Shown here piece by piece: positions 1-7,722 of a stretch of 64,000 nucleotides of DNA. Source of the DNA: Peribacillus frigoritolerans. GTDB lineage: Bacteria > Bacillota > Bacilli > Bacillales > Bacillaceae. Position numbers and translations under genes: made by a program. The first letter of the stretch is position 1. The number at the start of each line of letters is the position of its first letter. The notes beneath the pieces were generated by a model, which saw nothing but the letters and a program-made list of their open reading frames with translations, was not told the origin of the DNA and made no database searches. The DNA lies in assembly GCF_004358755.1 (NCBI RefSeq), contig NZ_SMZY01000004.1, positions 1 to 64,000 of the forward strand, given 5' to 3'.

Positions 1-122
1 ACGTGTTACTCACCCGTCCGCCGCTAACCTGCTGGAGCAAGCTCCAGCAAGTCCGCTCGACTTGCATGTATTAGGCACGCCGCCAGCGTTCGTCCTGAGC
101 CAGGATCAAACTCTCCGAAGAA
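1..122 (-). rRNA. 16S ribosomal RNA, 5' end only
   Basis: Read on the minus strand, the segment carries the universal 16S start region (AGAGTTTGATCCTGGCTCAG at about 119-100), then the GCGGCGTGCCTAATACATGC segment and the GGCGGACGGGTGAGTAACAC segment at the window edge. Only the first ~120 nt are present; the rest lies beyond position 1. The mature 5' end is placed at about 122 by analogy with Bacillus 16S and could be off by a few bases. The neighbour ygxA identifies this as the rrnD-equivalent operon. Confidence 0.97.
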
Positions 123-228
123 AATTTGTGACTCAATTTGTTGCTGACTTAAAAATTTAAAACGTTTGGTACGCTTTTGGTTTTGTTTAGTTTTCAAAGA
201 TCATTTTCGCTCTTGAAGCGACCTTCTT

Positions 229-257
229 AATATACCATTTCGTTAACTCAGTGTCAA
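229..257 (-). promoter_or_regulatory. rRNA operon promoter P2
   Basis: On the minus strand, -35 TTGACA (257-252), a 17-nt spacer and -10 TATATT (234-229). It lies about 110 nt upstream of the 16S gene and is followed by a leader with the Bacillus-type segment TCTTTGAAAACTAAAC. Tandem promoters about 100 bp apart are usual for Bacillus rrn operons. The predicted start falls on G, which fits GTP-sensing rRNA promoters, but that is inference. Confidence 0.9.
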
Positions 258-337
258 CATTTTTTAAGAAGTTTTTTTAGTTGAAAGTCGCTGTCTGCGC
301 CGTCATGATTGAACTTGCTTCAGCAGCGACGCTTATT

Positions 338-366
338 AATATATCATCGTAAAAAACTAAAGTCAA
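338..366 (-). promoter_or_regulatory. rRNA operon promoter P1, overlapping the ygxA stop codon
   Basis: On the minus strand, -35 TTGACT (366-361), a 17-nt spacer and -10 TATATT (343-338). The TGA inside the -35 hexamer is the stop codon of ygxA (365-363), so the gene ends exactly within the promoter. ygxA transcription, if it runs on, would enter the rRNA operon from behind, since no terminator lies between. Confidence 0.85.
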
Positions 367-1235
367 TACTTTTTTGTAACAGAATATCCGCGATGGAAAA
401 TTCTCTGTCCTTTCGTTTCAATCTTAACAACTTCAACGAAATTTTTATCTACAAGAAACTCTAATAACACACTTAAATCTACTGAATAATATTTAGCTTC
501 CGGATGCCGGAGAAGCTCTGCATAATGCCATACTTCTTTTTCAGAAAGGATGCCAAGCAGATGTCCCGCTCCAATTTCTGATTTCGAATGGATAAGGAAA
601 TCACTCGCCAAAAAGAGAAGCTCGAGTCTTTTTTCTAATGACTCTTCACTTTCAACCAGCTCTTTATACAGCTTGTAAACCTGAGGTTCCATCTGTCTCA
701 CTTGATTCCAGACCGTAACCTCCGGATAAAATCCGTGATCAATCACTTCGAGTCTTGCCAGATGATGAAGGGCGTGCACGATATGATTGTATGCATCGAG
801 GAACTGTTTTGACTCAAAAAACACCTTGCCTTCCAAGTATCTTCTAATAAGCTTGCCATACTCGAGGCCGATTTTTAATCTGCGCTCTGAGAAAGGAAAC
901 ATTTTCAGACGGTCAAGAAGCTTGCCGAGGTATTCATTTCTGTCAAATAGAACTTTTCCGTTTAAAATCCATTCTACAATGCGGCGGTTCGTACCAAGCA
1001 GGATCCATTGCTGAATCTGTTCATCAGTCACTATATTCAGTGAAGCTTTTTGATTATCAAATTCATAATGCTTAATATAAACAGGCTGCTTCGCTTCTTT
1101 TACAATCACAAGCAGCGCGACATCCAAGTTATCTGTAAGCGGTGATGTTTGGTTTCTCTTTTCAATCATGACGATTGCTAATGTGTCTGGATGACTTGCT
1201 CTCTCTTGATAAATAGGACGGAGAAGATTTTCCAT
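363..1235 (-). CDS. ygxA: Nucleotidyltransferase-like protein YgxA
   Basis: A 290-residue cytoplasmic protein with no signal peptide or membrane segment. Length, sequence and position between the rRNA operon and ygzB/perR match Bacillus YgxA. The first ~60 residues (IVMIEK... LDVALLVIVKE) resemble the beta strands of a nucleotidyltransferase fold, but the canonical GS-motif is not clear, so activity may be lost or unusual. The rest is helical. ATG 1235 is preceded by a GGGGGAA ribosome site. The stop codon lies within the -35 box of rRNA promoter P1. Biochemical function is unknown. Confidence 0.88.
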   Translation of the reverse strand: MENLLRPIYQERASHPDTLAIVMIEKRNQTSPLTDNLDVALLVIVKEAKQPVYIKHYEFDNQKASLNIVTDEQIQQWILLGTNRRIVEWILNGKVLFDRNEYLGKLLDRLKMFPFSERRLKIGLEYGKLIRRYLEGKVFFESKQFLDAYNHIVHALHHLARLEVIDHGFYPEVTVWNQVRQMEPQVYKLYKELVESEESLEKRLELLFLASDFLIHSKSEIGAGHLLGILSEKEVWHYAELLRHPEAKYYSVDLSVLLEFLVDKNFVEVVKIETKGQRIFHRGYSVTKKY

Positions 1236-1449
1236 TGTGATTCCCCCATTTAATTTATGACTATATATCAGAATTCTACATAGGAGATAAAATCCCTTTC
1301 AACTACAGCACTTCAAAATTATAAGGGAATGATGAAAGAGAATCTATTATTTTCTGAGATTTCCTGTCGTTTTTATTTAAGGCACCTTTGGATCTTTTCT
1401 GCGAAATCCCTTACATTTGTGCTATATTGGTATTTGGGAGGTCGGAATA

Positions 1450-1803
1450 ATGGCAGCGAAATATTCTAGCAAGATTAATAAAATCCGCACGTTTGCATTA
1501 AGCTTGGTTTTTATTGGATTTTTTATTATGTATATCGGTATTTTCTTCAGAACTTCTCCGATTGTTATGACGATATTCATGATGCTCGGGTTATTATCTA
1601 TAGTAGGAAGTACGGTGGTTTACTTCTGGATCGGCATGCTCTCGACTAAAGCTGTCCAAGTAACATGCCCTTCATGCGGCAAAACAACGAAGATTCTCGG
1701 CAGGGTTGACATGTGCATGTACTGCAATGAACCATTGACTTTAGATCCAAATCTTGAAGGTAAAGACTTTGATGAAAAATACAATCGTAAAACAGTAGAA
1801 TAA
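1450..1803 (+). CDS. ygzB: Small membrane zinc-ribbon protein YgzB (UPF0295)
   Basis: A 117-residue protein with two hydrophobic segments (about residues 12-35 and 42-62), then a C-terminal zinc-ribbon-like module with CPSC and CMYC pairs about 17 residues apart, presumably cytoplasmic. ATG 1450 is chosen because GGGAGG lies 7 nt upstream; this gives the length of B. subtilis YgzB. It is convergent with perR, and each gene has its own terminator. A TATATT -10 at 1423-1428 is possible but its -35 is poor. Role unknown. Confidence 0.9.
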   Translation: MAAKYSSKINKIRTFALSLVFIGFFIMYIGIFFRTSPIVMTIFMMLGLLSIVGSTVVYFWIGMLSTKAVQVTCPSCGKTTKILGRVDMCMYCNEPLTLDPNLEGKDFDEKYNRKTVE

Positions 1804-1845
1804 ATAAGCGGAGTGCAGGATGTGCACCTCGCTTATTTTTTTGCA
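1803..1845 (+). terminator. Terminator of ygzB
   Basis: An imperfect hairpin (AAGCGGAGTGCA pairing with TGCACCTCGCTT) begins at the stop codon and is followed by a run of seven T residues. Confidence 0.75.
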
Positions 1846-1882
1846 CAAAAAAAGACTGAATGCTTATTAAGACATTCAGTCT
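1846..1882 (-). terminator. Terminator of perR
   Basis: A perfect 10-bp stem (AGACTGAATG with CATTCAGTCT, 1853-1882) is followed on the minus strand by seven T residues, 3 nt after the perR stop codon. Confidence 0.9.
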
Positions 1883-1884
1883 GA

Positions 1885-2322
1885 TCAATGCGTTTCTTTC
1901 TTCTCGCAGCTGCCGCACACTCCGTAGATTTCCATGCGGTGGTGACTTACATTAAAACCTGTCACGTGTGAAGCAAGATGTTCTACCTCATCTAGTCCCG
2001 GATAATGAAAATCTACAATCTTCCCGCATTTTTCACAAATAACATGGTAATGCTCCGTTGTGACAAAATCAAATCTGCTCGAAGCATCCCCGTACGTCAG
2101 TTCTTTCACAAGGCCTACCTCGCGAAAAACACGCAAATTGTTATAGACCGTTGCAACGCTCATATTTGGAAATTTGCTTTCAAGAGATTTATAAATATCA
2201 TCAGCTGTAGGGTGAGTCATAGATTGTATAAGGTATTCTAAAATGGCATGACGCTGTGGAGTAATGCGCACTCCAGTCTGCTTCAGCGTGTCAAGTGCTT
2301 CTTTTAACTGATGTTCAGACAT
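1885..2322 (-). CDS. perR: Peroxide-sensing repressor PerR
   Basis: A 145-residue Fur-family repressor with an N-terminal winged helix and a C-terminal dimerization domain. Every metal ligand known for B. subtilis PerR is present at the same number: regulatory Fe/Mn site H37, D85, H91, H93, D104, and structural zinc C96, C99, C136, C139. In the family, iron-catalysed oxidation of H37 or H91 by peroxide releases DNA and derepresses catalase, peroxidase and iron-handling genes. ATG 2322 follows an AAGAGGTG site. A Per box over its own promoter implies autoregulation. Confidence 0.98.
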   Translation of the reverse strand: MSEHQLKEALDTLKQTGVRITPQRHAILEYLIQSMTHPTADDIYKSLESKFPNMSVATVYNNLRVFREVGLVKELTYGDASSRFDFVTTEHYHVICEKCGKIVDFHYPGLDEVEHLASHVTGFNVSHHRMEIYGVCGSCEKKETH

Positions 2323-2358
2323 CCGCTATGCACCTCTTTCTTGAAAAACATTCTTACT

Positions 2359-2405
2359 TTATAATATTTATAAATAGTGTACATTGTGACTGGGACTTTT
2401 GTCAA
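2359..2405 (-). promoter_or_regulatory. perR promoter with overlapping Per box
   Basis: Minus strand: -35 TTGACA (2405-2400), 18-nt spacer, -10 TACACT (2381-2376). Immediately downstream, 2359-2373 reads TTATAATATTTATAA, a 15-bp Per box with one mismatch to TTATAATNATTATAA. The box covers the predicted transcription start near 2369, so bound PerR would block its own transcription. Confidence 0.88.
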
Positions 2406-2439
2406 TTGCGTTTAGACAGCCTTCTATTTATTTTAAGGC

Positions 2440-3393
2440 TCAGTATCCTTGTTTTAGGTTGATTATATTTTCCATGGATGAATAATCTCCATCTATATAT
2501 AACGCCAAGTTTCTCTTAAAGATATCCATCGCTCTTGGCAGATAGTTCTCAGTTATGCCCGACAAATGCGGTGTTACTGTGACATTCTTCATGCCCCAGA
2601 ATGAATGATCTTCTCTCAATGGCTCCTCTTCGAACACATCAAGCACTGCATGCTTTATCTTTCCCTCATTTAATGCTTTTACTAAATCCGTTTCGCATAC
2701 AGCATCTCCGCGTCCGATATTAATAAATATGCCTTCTGGTTTCATCCAGCTGAATGCTTTATAATTCAGCAGCCCTTTTGTTTCTTTTGTACTAGGGAGA
2801 ACAGAAACAACAAAGTCTGCTTTTCTCATTCCTGCTTCTAAACCATTGTATGTATGGATTCCATCAAAATATTCAACGGTTCTGCCGGATCTGTTCATAC
2901 CTTCTGTTTTCATCCCGAAAGCTTTAGCGAGTCTTGCAATTTCAGTTCCGATGGCACCCGCTCCTAATATAAAGATCGTTTTCCCATGCAGTTCGTGCAT
3001 TTTGACACTGCGGTCCCATTTTCTCTCCTGCTGATTCTTATAGAGCTGCTGTGACTCTCTTGAAATTTGCAGCATCATTGAAATGGTATATTCCGCCATT
3101 GGAATCTTATGAACGCCTTTAGAGTTGGTGACCATAATATTTTGTTGAATTAAAGCATCAAAAGGGAGCTTGTCCATCCCTGCAGACGCAACCATCAGCC
3201 ATTTCAGTCCAATGGCTTGTCCAACAATGTCAGCTGTCAGATCTTCCCCGTATGTCAAAATCACTTCAGCTTCTTTTACCTCATTTAGGACGTCATTTAT
3301 CCTGTTGTCAAAATTAAAATCCAAATTAGGAAACTCATTTACTAATTCTTCCTTTAAATAACTAGGCAGCTTTACTGTTGATAAAATCTTCAA
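2440..3393 (-). CDS. D-2-hydroxyacid dehydrogenase family protein
   Basis: About 317 residues of the D-isomer 2-hydroxyacid dehydrogenase family, cytoplasmic NAD(P)-linked reductases of 2-oxoacids. The substrate-binding part is split around a Rossmann domain with the GAGAIG dinucleotide motif near residue 140. The catalytic set is present: Arg in NIGRGD, Glu in the FEEEP region and His in TPHLSG. There is no ATG. TTG 3393 lies 9 nt from AAAGGGG; TTG 3399 is an alternative two codons longer. It lies between perR and bcp without shared operon signals. Substrate is not predictable. Confidence 0.88.
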   Translation of the reverse strand: MKILSTVKLPSYLKEELVNEFPNLDFNFDNRINDVLNEVKEAEVILTYGEDLTADIVGQAIGLKWLMVASAGMDKLPFDALIQQNIMVTNSKGVHKIPMAEYTISMMLQISRESQQLYKNQQERKWDRSVKMHELHGKTIFILGAGAIGTEIARLAKAFGMKTEGMNRSGRTVEYFDGIHTYNGLEAGMRKADFVVSVLPSTKETKGLLNYKAFSWMKPEGIFINIGRGDAVCETDLVKALNEGKIKHAVLDVFEEEPLREDHSFWGMKNVTVTPHLSGITENYLPRAMDIFKRNLALYIDGDYSSMENIINLKQGY

Positions 3394-3430
3394 AACCAAA
3401 TTCCCCTTTTTCCTTTTATTTTACCATTAA

Positions 3431-3463
3431 TAAAAAGAGTGCAGGAACTTTGGTCCCTGCACT
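3431..3463 (-). terminator. Terminator downstream of bcp
   Basis: An 11-bp stem with one mismatch (AGTGCAGGAAC/GTCCCTGCACT) is followed on the minus strand by CTTTTTATT. It lies 25 nt beyond the end of the possible broken small ORF at 3488-3565 and probably ends the channel–bcp transcript. Confidence 0.85.
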
Positions 3464-3487
3464 TAATTGCGCTAACGAATGAGGAGG

Positions 3488-3565
3488 TTATGCCTTCTTT
3501 ACAACATACTCCGGGTTCTGAATTTTTGTCTGGACGTTTGACTCAGTTCCTTAAAAAAAGGCCAT
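3488..3565 (-). pseudogene. Possible 25-codon ORF broken by an in-frame stop
   Basis: Directly after the bcp TAA an ATG opens a frame reading MAFF, then TAA, then 20 further codons in the same frame (beginning GTESNVQTKIQ and ending EYVVKKA) to a second TAA, followed shortly by the terminator. The downstream peptide looks protein-like. One substitution (AAA to TAA) could explain the break. No ribosome site precedes the ATG, and I recognise no homologue, so chance is a real alternative. Confidence 0.25.
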
Positions 3566-4036
3566 TTATGAAATAGTTTCTTTCAAATATTGAAGCGCTT
3601 CTTCAACATGGCCTTTCACTTTTACTTTACGCCACTCTTTGACAAGCTCGCCGTCCTTATTGATAAGGAAAGTTGAACGTTCAATCCCCATATATTCTTT
3701 GCCGAAGTTTTTCTTCAGCTTCCATACTCCGTATTTTTCAGCAGCTTCGTGATCTTCATCTACCAATAAAAGAAAAGGAAGATCATACTTGGCTTTGAAT
3801 TTTTCATGTTTGCTCTGTGCATCTGTACTGACTCCAAGGATGACAGCATCAAGCTCCTCAAAGCTTTTGTGCTGATCTCTGAAATCACATGCTTGCGTTG
3901 TGCAGCCAGGAGTCATATCTTTTGGATAAAAATAAAGAATGACATGCTTTCCTTTAAACTCTGAAAGCTTCACTTTTTCCCCGTTATCAGCTGTCAGTTC
4001 AAAATCTGGTGCTGTTTGTCCGATTTGAGTTGTCAT
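3566..4036 (-). CDS. bcp: Thioredoxin-dependent peroxiredoxin Bcp
   Basis: A 156-residue cytoplasmic peroxiredoxin of the BCP/PrxQ group that reduces hydroperoxides using thioredoxin. The active-site segment MTPGCTTQACDF holds the peroxidatic Cys45 and, five residues on, Cys50 as resolving cysteine, the atypical 2-Cys arrangement. ATG 4036 is chosen for its GGAGG site 8 nt upstream and the family-standard start; the frame stays open further upstream into the channel gene without homology. The position next to perR matches B. subtilis ygaF, though no Per box is visible. Confidence 0.95.
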   Translation of the reverse strand: MTTQIGQTAPDFELTADNGEKVKLSEFKGKHVILYFYPKDMTPGCTTQACDFRDQHKSFEELDAVILGVSTDAQSKHEKFKAKYDLPFLLLVDEDHEAAEKYGVWKLKKNFGKEYMGIERSTFLINKDGELVKEWRKVKVKGHVEEALQYLKETIS

Positions 4037-4100
4037 GATATCAGCCTCCGCAAAAATTTGGTTTAGTTTAAGACTACCCAATTCCTGCGAATGATACAAC

Positions 4101-4505
4101 TTATGACCCTTTATCGAGTCCCCATACTGTTCTTGCAACAAATACAGCAGGCAGTACATACCCTATAAGGGCCTCAAGAACAGCAAGCAGTCTGCCAAAC
4201 CCAATCGGAATGACATCCCCATATCCTAAAGAAAAAAGAGTAACGGCGCTGAAATACAGGCAAGTATGCAAACGCTCAAGGTAGCTTCCTTCCATAATAA
4301 CCCCATTATCAACAAGCACATCAAACCCGCCGGAGTCCAAAATCAAGAAAATCATACTGAATCCAATTAAAATGGAAAGATATAAGAAGATAACAATTAA
4401 CAGTGTATCTATAGAAAGAAAATTTCGTTCTTTAAATGTGCGGATGAAGATGTTAAAGCTCATCAGTAAACAAAGCGATACAGCTAAAGCAAATAACCCT
4501 CCCAT
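4101..4505 (-). CDS. Small potassium channel-like membrane protein
   Basis: A 134-residue membrane protein with hydrophobic segments near residues 2-22, 33-57 and 104-124, and a pore loop with the K+ selectivity filter TLFSLGYGDVIP before the last helix. This is the ion-channel-2 pore without an RCK regulatory domain. It would assemble as a tetramer in the cytoplasmic membrane. ATG 4505 has GGGGTG 6 nt upstream; a GTG at 4514 would overlap that site. It lies between modB and bcp on the same strand; a functional link is not evident. Confidence 0.85.
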   Translation of the reverse strand: MGGLFALAVSLCLLMSFNIFIRTFKERNFLSIDTLLIVIFLYLSILIGFSMIFLILDSGGFDVLVDNGVIMEGSYLERLHTCLYFSAVTLFSLGYGDVIPIGFGRLLAVLEALIGYVLPAVFVARTVWGLDKGS

Positions 4506-4594
4506 AATGTGCACCCCATGTTCAAAACACGTAATGGTACAATATATACAAGAAGGTTTTTATTATTCGGCCTGTCTTAAAATTTTCACCGCAT

Positions 4595-5251
4595 CTATTT
4601 TCTTATAAGCTGGACTGCGAGCAATAGACTGAATGAAAGCAGCACTAACGCTCCCGCCCAAAGCCAGGCCATCGTCATATCTCCTGAATCGATTGCTACA
4701 TAGATAGCCGTTGCAGCCGTCTGCGTCTGTCCCGGAATATTACCGGCAAACATCAGGCTTGCCCCAAACTCACCGAGGGCTCTTGTAAACGAGAGAACAG
4801 CCCCCGTGACAAGTGACGGAATTGCCAGCGGAATCGAAACATACCTCAAGACCTGTCGATCATCAGCCCCGTCCACCCTTGAAGCATCCTCGATTTCACG
4901 ATCAATCATTTGAAACCCAAGCTTTGCAGCCTGATACATCAGCGGAAAAGAAACAACGCATGCGGCAATAACGGCTGCCCGCCAAGTGAAAATGACTGGA
5001 AAGCCTGAAATGTATTCAATAAATTGACCGACCGGGCTGTTCATTCCAAAAATCACTATCAGCAGAAATCCAACAACTGTAGGCGGAAGGACAAGCGGAA
5101 GCATGAGAAAGGTTTCAATCACCGTTTTCCCTTTAAAAGAGGTCCTTGCCATGACCCTCCCAGTGAACGTTCCGCTTATAATGACGATTAAACTGGAGAA
5201 AACCGCAACCTGAAGGGAAAGCGCAATAGGCTGACTGAATTCACTCCACAT
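4595..5251 (-). CDS. modB: Molybdate ABC transporter permease ModB
   Basis: A 218-residue integral membrane protein with five to six hydrophobic segments and the ABC-permease EAA-type loop (DASRVDGADDRQVL) near residue 130, which contacts the ATPase. ATG 5251 has AAGGTG 6 nt upstream and overlaps the 3' end of modA by 11 nt, indicating translational coupling. No modC ATPase gene follows; the next gene is the K+ channel. As in some Bacillus genomes, ATPase must come from elsewhere. Molybdate would feed the molybdopterin cofactor of NasC. Confidence 0.93.
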   Translation of the reverse strand: MWSEFSQPIALSLQVAVFSSLIVIISGTFTGRVMARTSFKGKTVIETFLMLPLVLPPTVVGFLLIVIFGMNSPVGQFIEYISGFPVIFTWRAAVIAACVVSFPLMYQAAKLGFQMIDREIEDASRVDGADDRQVLRYVSIPLAIPSLVTGAVLSFTRALGEFGASLMFAGNIPGQTQTAATAIYVAIDSGDMTMAWLWAGALVLLSFSLLLAVQLIRK

Positions 5252-6029
5252 CGCGGTCACCTTTATGAAGCACCTCAAACCCCTGCTGTTCAAATACTTC
5301 TAACGATTGTTCTTGCTGCAGAAAGTGAAAGAAAGCTTCTGCTTCATTTTCGTGTTCCGATTCTTTTAAAACGCCGGCTGGATAAATAATGCTATCATAT
5401 TTGTCCGGTTCTATAGGGGTCTGATTCACCTTTTTTGAAGTCATGGCATCTGTCTTGTATACAATTCCTGCATGAACATTACCTGTTTCAACATAGGAGA
5501 GCACTTGCCGCACATCTTTAGCAAATACCATTCGTTTTATATTACTTTCCCACAAGTCATCATGCATAAGAGCTTCCTTCGCATATTTGCCGGCAGGAAC
5601 TGTTTCCGGGGTGCCAATCGCTAATTTCCCAAAGTCTCCAGAAGCAAGATCCTCCATCTTTAATGATTCATTCTCTTTATTTGTGATAAGCACTAAGCTA
5701 TTGCCTAAATAATCCATTTGCAGGGCTTGGTTGATCATCCCTTTTTTATTAAGCTGTTCAAAAAGATCTTTTGAAGCGGAGAAAAAGATATCTACCGGAG
5801 CCCCCTGTTCAATTTGACGCTGCAGAGCGCCAGTTGAACTGAAGTTATAGCGCACTTCAATAGAAGGGTTCTCTTCTTCAAATTGTTTTTTTATTTCATT
5901 TAATGAATCTTTTAAACTAACTGCAGCCGAAACGAGCAAAACGGTTTTCTTTTCAGAGCCGCCCTGCCGAGGGACGCATGATGTTAAGACAACTATACTA
6001 ATAAGAAGAATCAGGTATTTTTTCAGCAC
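5241..6029 (-). CDS. modA: Molybdate-binding lipoprotein ModA
   Basis: A 262-residue substrate-binding lipoprotein. An N-terminal hydrophobic signal ends in lipobox LTSC near residue 18, for anchoring outside the membrane. The mature part fits the ModA family ([30 protein letters not shown] with the oxyanion-binding serines, and the C-terminal YPAGVL region). GTG 6029 is the most plausible start; an AAAGGATGG site lies rather far (13 nt) upstream. First gene of modAB. Confidence 0.93.
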   Translation of the reverse strand: MLKKYLILLISIVVLTSCVPRQGGSEKKTVLLVSAAVSLKDSLNEIKKQFEEENPSIEVRYNFSSTGALQRQIEQGAPVDIFFSASKDLFEQLNKKGMINQALQMDYLGNSLVLITNKENESLKMEDLASGDFGKLAIGTPETVPAGKYAKEALMHDDLWESNIKRMVFAKDVRQVLSYVETGNVHAGIVYKTDAMTSKKVNQTPIEPDKYDSIIYPAGVLKESEHENEAEAFFHFLQQEQSLEVFEQQGFEVLHKGDRDVE

Positions 6030-6100
6030 TGGTCAGCGTCCATCCTTTACTTACAGAATCATCATATTCATTCTAATATACTTAATGATTGCGCAAAAGT

Positions 6101-6128
6101 TTTTCATCTTTTTTAAACATGGTAGAAT
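6101..6128 (+). promoter_or_regulatory. Probable hemL promoter
   Basis: TTTTCA (6101-6106), a 16-nt spacer and TAGAAT (6123-6128), 32 nt before the hemL start. The -35 is weak, so this is a moderate call. Confidence 0.45.
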
Positions 6129-6159
6129 AGACTTTAGAACTTTTTTTCAGGAGGAAGAC

Positions 6160-7455
6160 ATGAAATTCACTAAATCTGAAGAGCTTCACGAAGAAGCGTT
6201 GCAGCATATTGTCGGAGGGGTTAATAGTCCTTCGCGTTCTTATAAAGCGGTCGGCGGCGGATCTCCAGTCGTAATGGAACGAGCAAAAGGAGCTTATTTC
6301 TGGGATGTTGACGGCAATAAATACATCGATTACCTCGCAGCATACGGCCCGATCATTACCGGACATGCTCACCCGCACATTACAAAGGCCATTCAAAAAG
6401 CAGCAGAAGATGGCGTACTTTACGGCACTCCGACTCCACATGAGGTGAAGTTCGCGAAAATGCTGAAACAGGCTATGCCTGGAATGGACAAGGTCCGTTT
6501 TGTCAACTCGGGAACGGAAGCCGTCATGACAACAATTCGTGTTGCACGGGCATATACAGGCCGGGACAAAATCATAAAATTTGCAGGCTGCTATCACGGT
6601 CACTCTGATCTTGTGCTTGTTGCGGCAGGCTCCGGACCTTCCACTCTAGGCACACCTGATTCTGCAGGGGTCCCAAAAAGCATTGCAAAAGAAGTGATCA
6701 CGGTTCCTTTCAATGATATTGAACCTTTTAAAGAAGCACTTGAGAAATGGGGAGACGAGGTTGCAGCTGTACTGGTTGAACCAATCGTAGGAAACTTCGG
6801 GATTGTTGAACCTTATCCAGGCTTTTTAGAAGCAGTTAACGAGCTTACTCACAATGCCGGAGCTCTTGTCATTTATGATGAAGTCATCACTGCTTTCCGC
6901 TTTATGTACGGAGGAGCACAGGACATGCTTGGTGTCACACCCGACTTGACTGCCCTTGGCAAAATCATTGGCGGCGGTCTGCCAATCGGTGCATATGGCG
7001 GCAAAAAAGAGATCATGGAACAAGTTGCACCTCTTGGTCCTGCTTACCAAGCCGGAACAATGGCCGGCAATCCCGCTTCAATATTATCAGGTATTGCCTG
7101 TCTTGAAGTGCTTCAGGAAAAAGGCGTATATGAAAACCTTGATAAACTTGGACAAATGCTTGAAGAAGGCATTCAAAACCATGCTGAAACCTATCAAATC
7201 CCAATTACAATGAACCGCTTGAAAGGCGCTTTGACCATCTACTTTACGACAGAGAAGGTTGTCAATTACGAACAGGCAGAAAGAACCGACGGCGAAATGT
7301 TCGCCAAATTCTTCAAGCTGATGCTTCTTGAAGGAATTAATCTTGCTCCATCCAAGTACGAGGCATGGTTCCTGACAACAGCTCATACAGAAGAAGATAT
7401 TAAGGACACATTGCATGCAGTCGAGCGTTCGTTCAAGCAAATGCAAAATGTATAA
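6160..7455 (+). CDS. hemL: Glutamate-1-semialdehyde 2,1-aminomutase
   Basis: A 431-residue cytoplasmic PLP enzyme that converts glutamate-1-semialdehyde to 5-aminolevulinate, the committed precursor of heme and siroheme. Class III aminotransferase features: VNSGTEAVM phosphate region, YDEVITAF cofactor aspartate, and Lys268 in [10 protein letters not shown] as the Schiff-base lysine. ATG 6160 follows AGGAGG. The position beside perR/bcp corresponds to gsaB of B. subtilis, the second paralogue of HemL. Single-gene transcript with its own terminator. Confidence 0.96.
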   Translation: MKFTKSEELHEEALQHIVGGVNSPSRSYKAVGGGSPVVMERAKGAYFWDVDGNKYIDYLAAYGPIITGHAHPHITKAIQKAAEDGVLYGTPTPHEVKFAKMLKQAMPGMDKVRFVNSGTEAVMTTIRVARAYTGRDKIIKFAGCYHGHSDLVLVAAGSGPSTLGTPDSAGVPKSIAKEVITVPFNDIEPFKEALEKWGDEVAAVLVEPIVGNFGIVEPYPGFLEAVNELTHNAGALVIYDEVITAFRFMYGGAQDMLGVTPDLTALGKIIGGGLPIGAYGGKKEIMEQVAPLGPAYQAGTMAGNPASILSGIACLEVLQEKGVYENLDKLGQMLEEGIQNHAETYQIPITMNRLKGALTIYFTTEKVVNYEQAERTDGEMFAKFFKLMLLEGINLAPSKYEAWFLTTAHTEEDIKDTLHAVERSFKQMQNV

Positions 7456-7471
7456 ATATACAATTTATTCA

Positions 7472-7500
7472 AACAGGGATTTTAGTCCCTGTTTTTTTTA
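7472..7500 (+). terminator. Terminator of hemL
   Basis: A perfect 8-bp stem AACAGGGA/TCCCTGTT with a 6-nt loop and a run of eight T residues, shortly after the hemL stop. Confidence 0.93.
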
Positions 7501-7514
7501 TTATTTGAAAAATA

Positions 7515-7539
7515 TTGAAAACGCTTCCATTGAAGCGTT
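7515..7539. promoter_or_regulatory. cre-like site within a perfect palindrome upstream of gltB
   Basis: TTGAAAACGCTTCCAT (7515-7530) differs from the catabolite-responsive element consensus WTGNAARCGNWWWCAW at one position. It overlaps a perfect 8-bp inverted repeat, AACGCTTC-catt-GAAGCGTT (7520-7539). The site lies about 100 bp upstream of the predicted -10 of the glutamate synthase gene, where an activator could bind. Either CcpA or another dimeric regulator may use it. Confidence 0.5.
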
Positions 7540-7607
7540 GTAAATGATTTTAAGAATATTTAAACTTTTCAAACTTGTATGCCCTCCCCAAAATCATGCA
7601 TAAATAA

Positions 7608-7636
7608 TTGAATTTTCTCAATCTAAATGATATGAT
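7608..7636 (+). promoter_or_regulatory. Glutamate synthase promoter
   Basis: TTGAAT (7608-7613), a 17-nt spacer and TATGAT (7631-7636), a good sigma-A promoter. The leader is about 80 nt and contains a 7-bp inverted repeat (AATCTAT/ATAGATT, 7681-7706) just before the ribosome site. Confidence 0.75.
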
Positions 7637-7722
7637 AAGTATTACATTTCTGAAAATTTTGTTATTAAATCTCACAAGGCAATCTATAGTTTTTAAATGA
7701 TAGATTCATATTTTATCGGGAG

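Noticed and set aside
3481-3570. 28-codon plus-strand ORF with GAGGAGG before its ATG
   Set aside because: The ribosome-like site is only 2 nt from the ATG and is the complement of the small minus-strand frame; no homologue is recognised.
7087-7446. Minus-strand ORF of 119 codons
   Set aside because: Antisense to hemL, which has full family similarity; no ribosome site.
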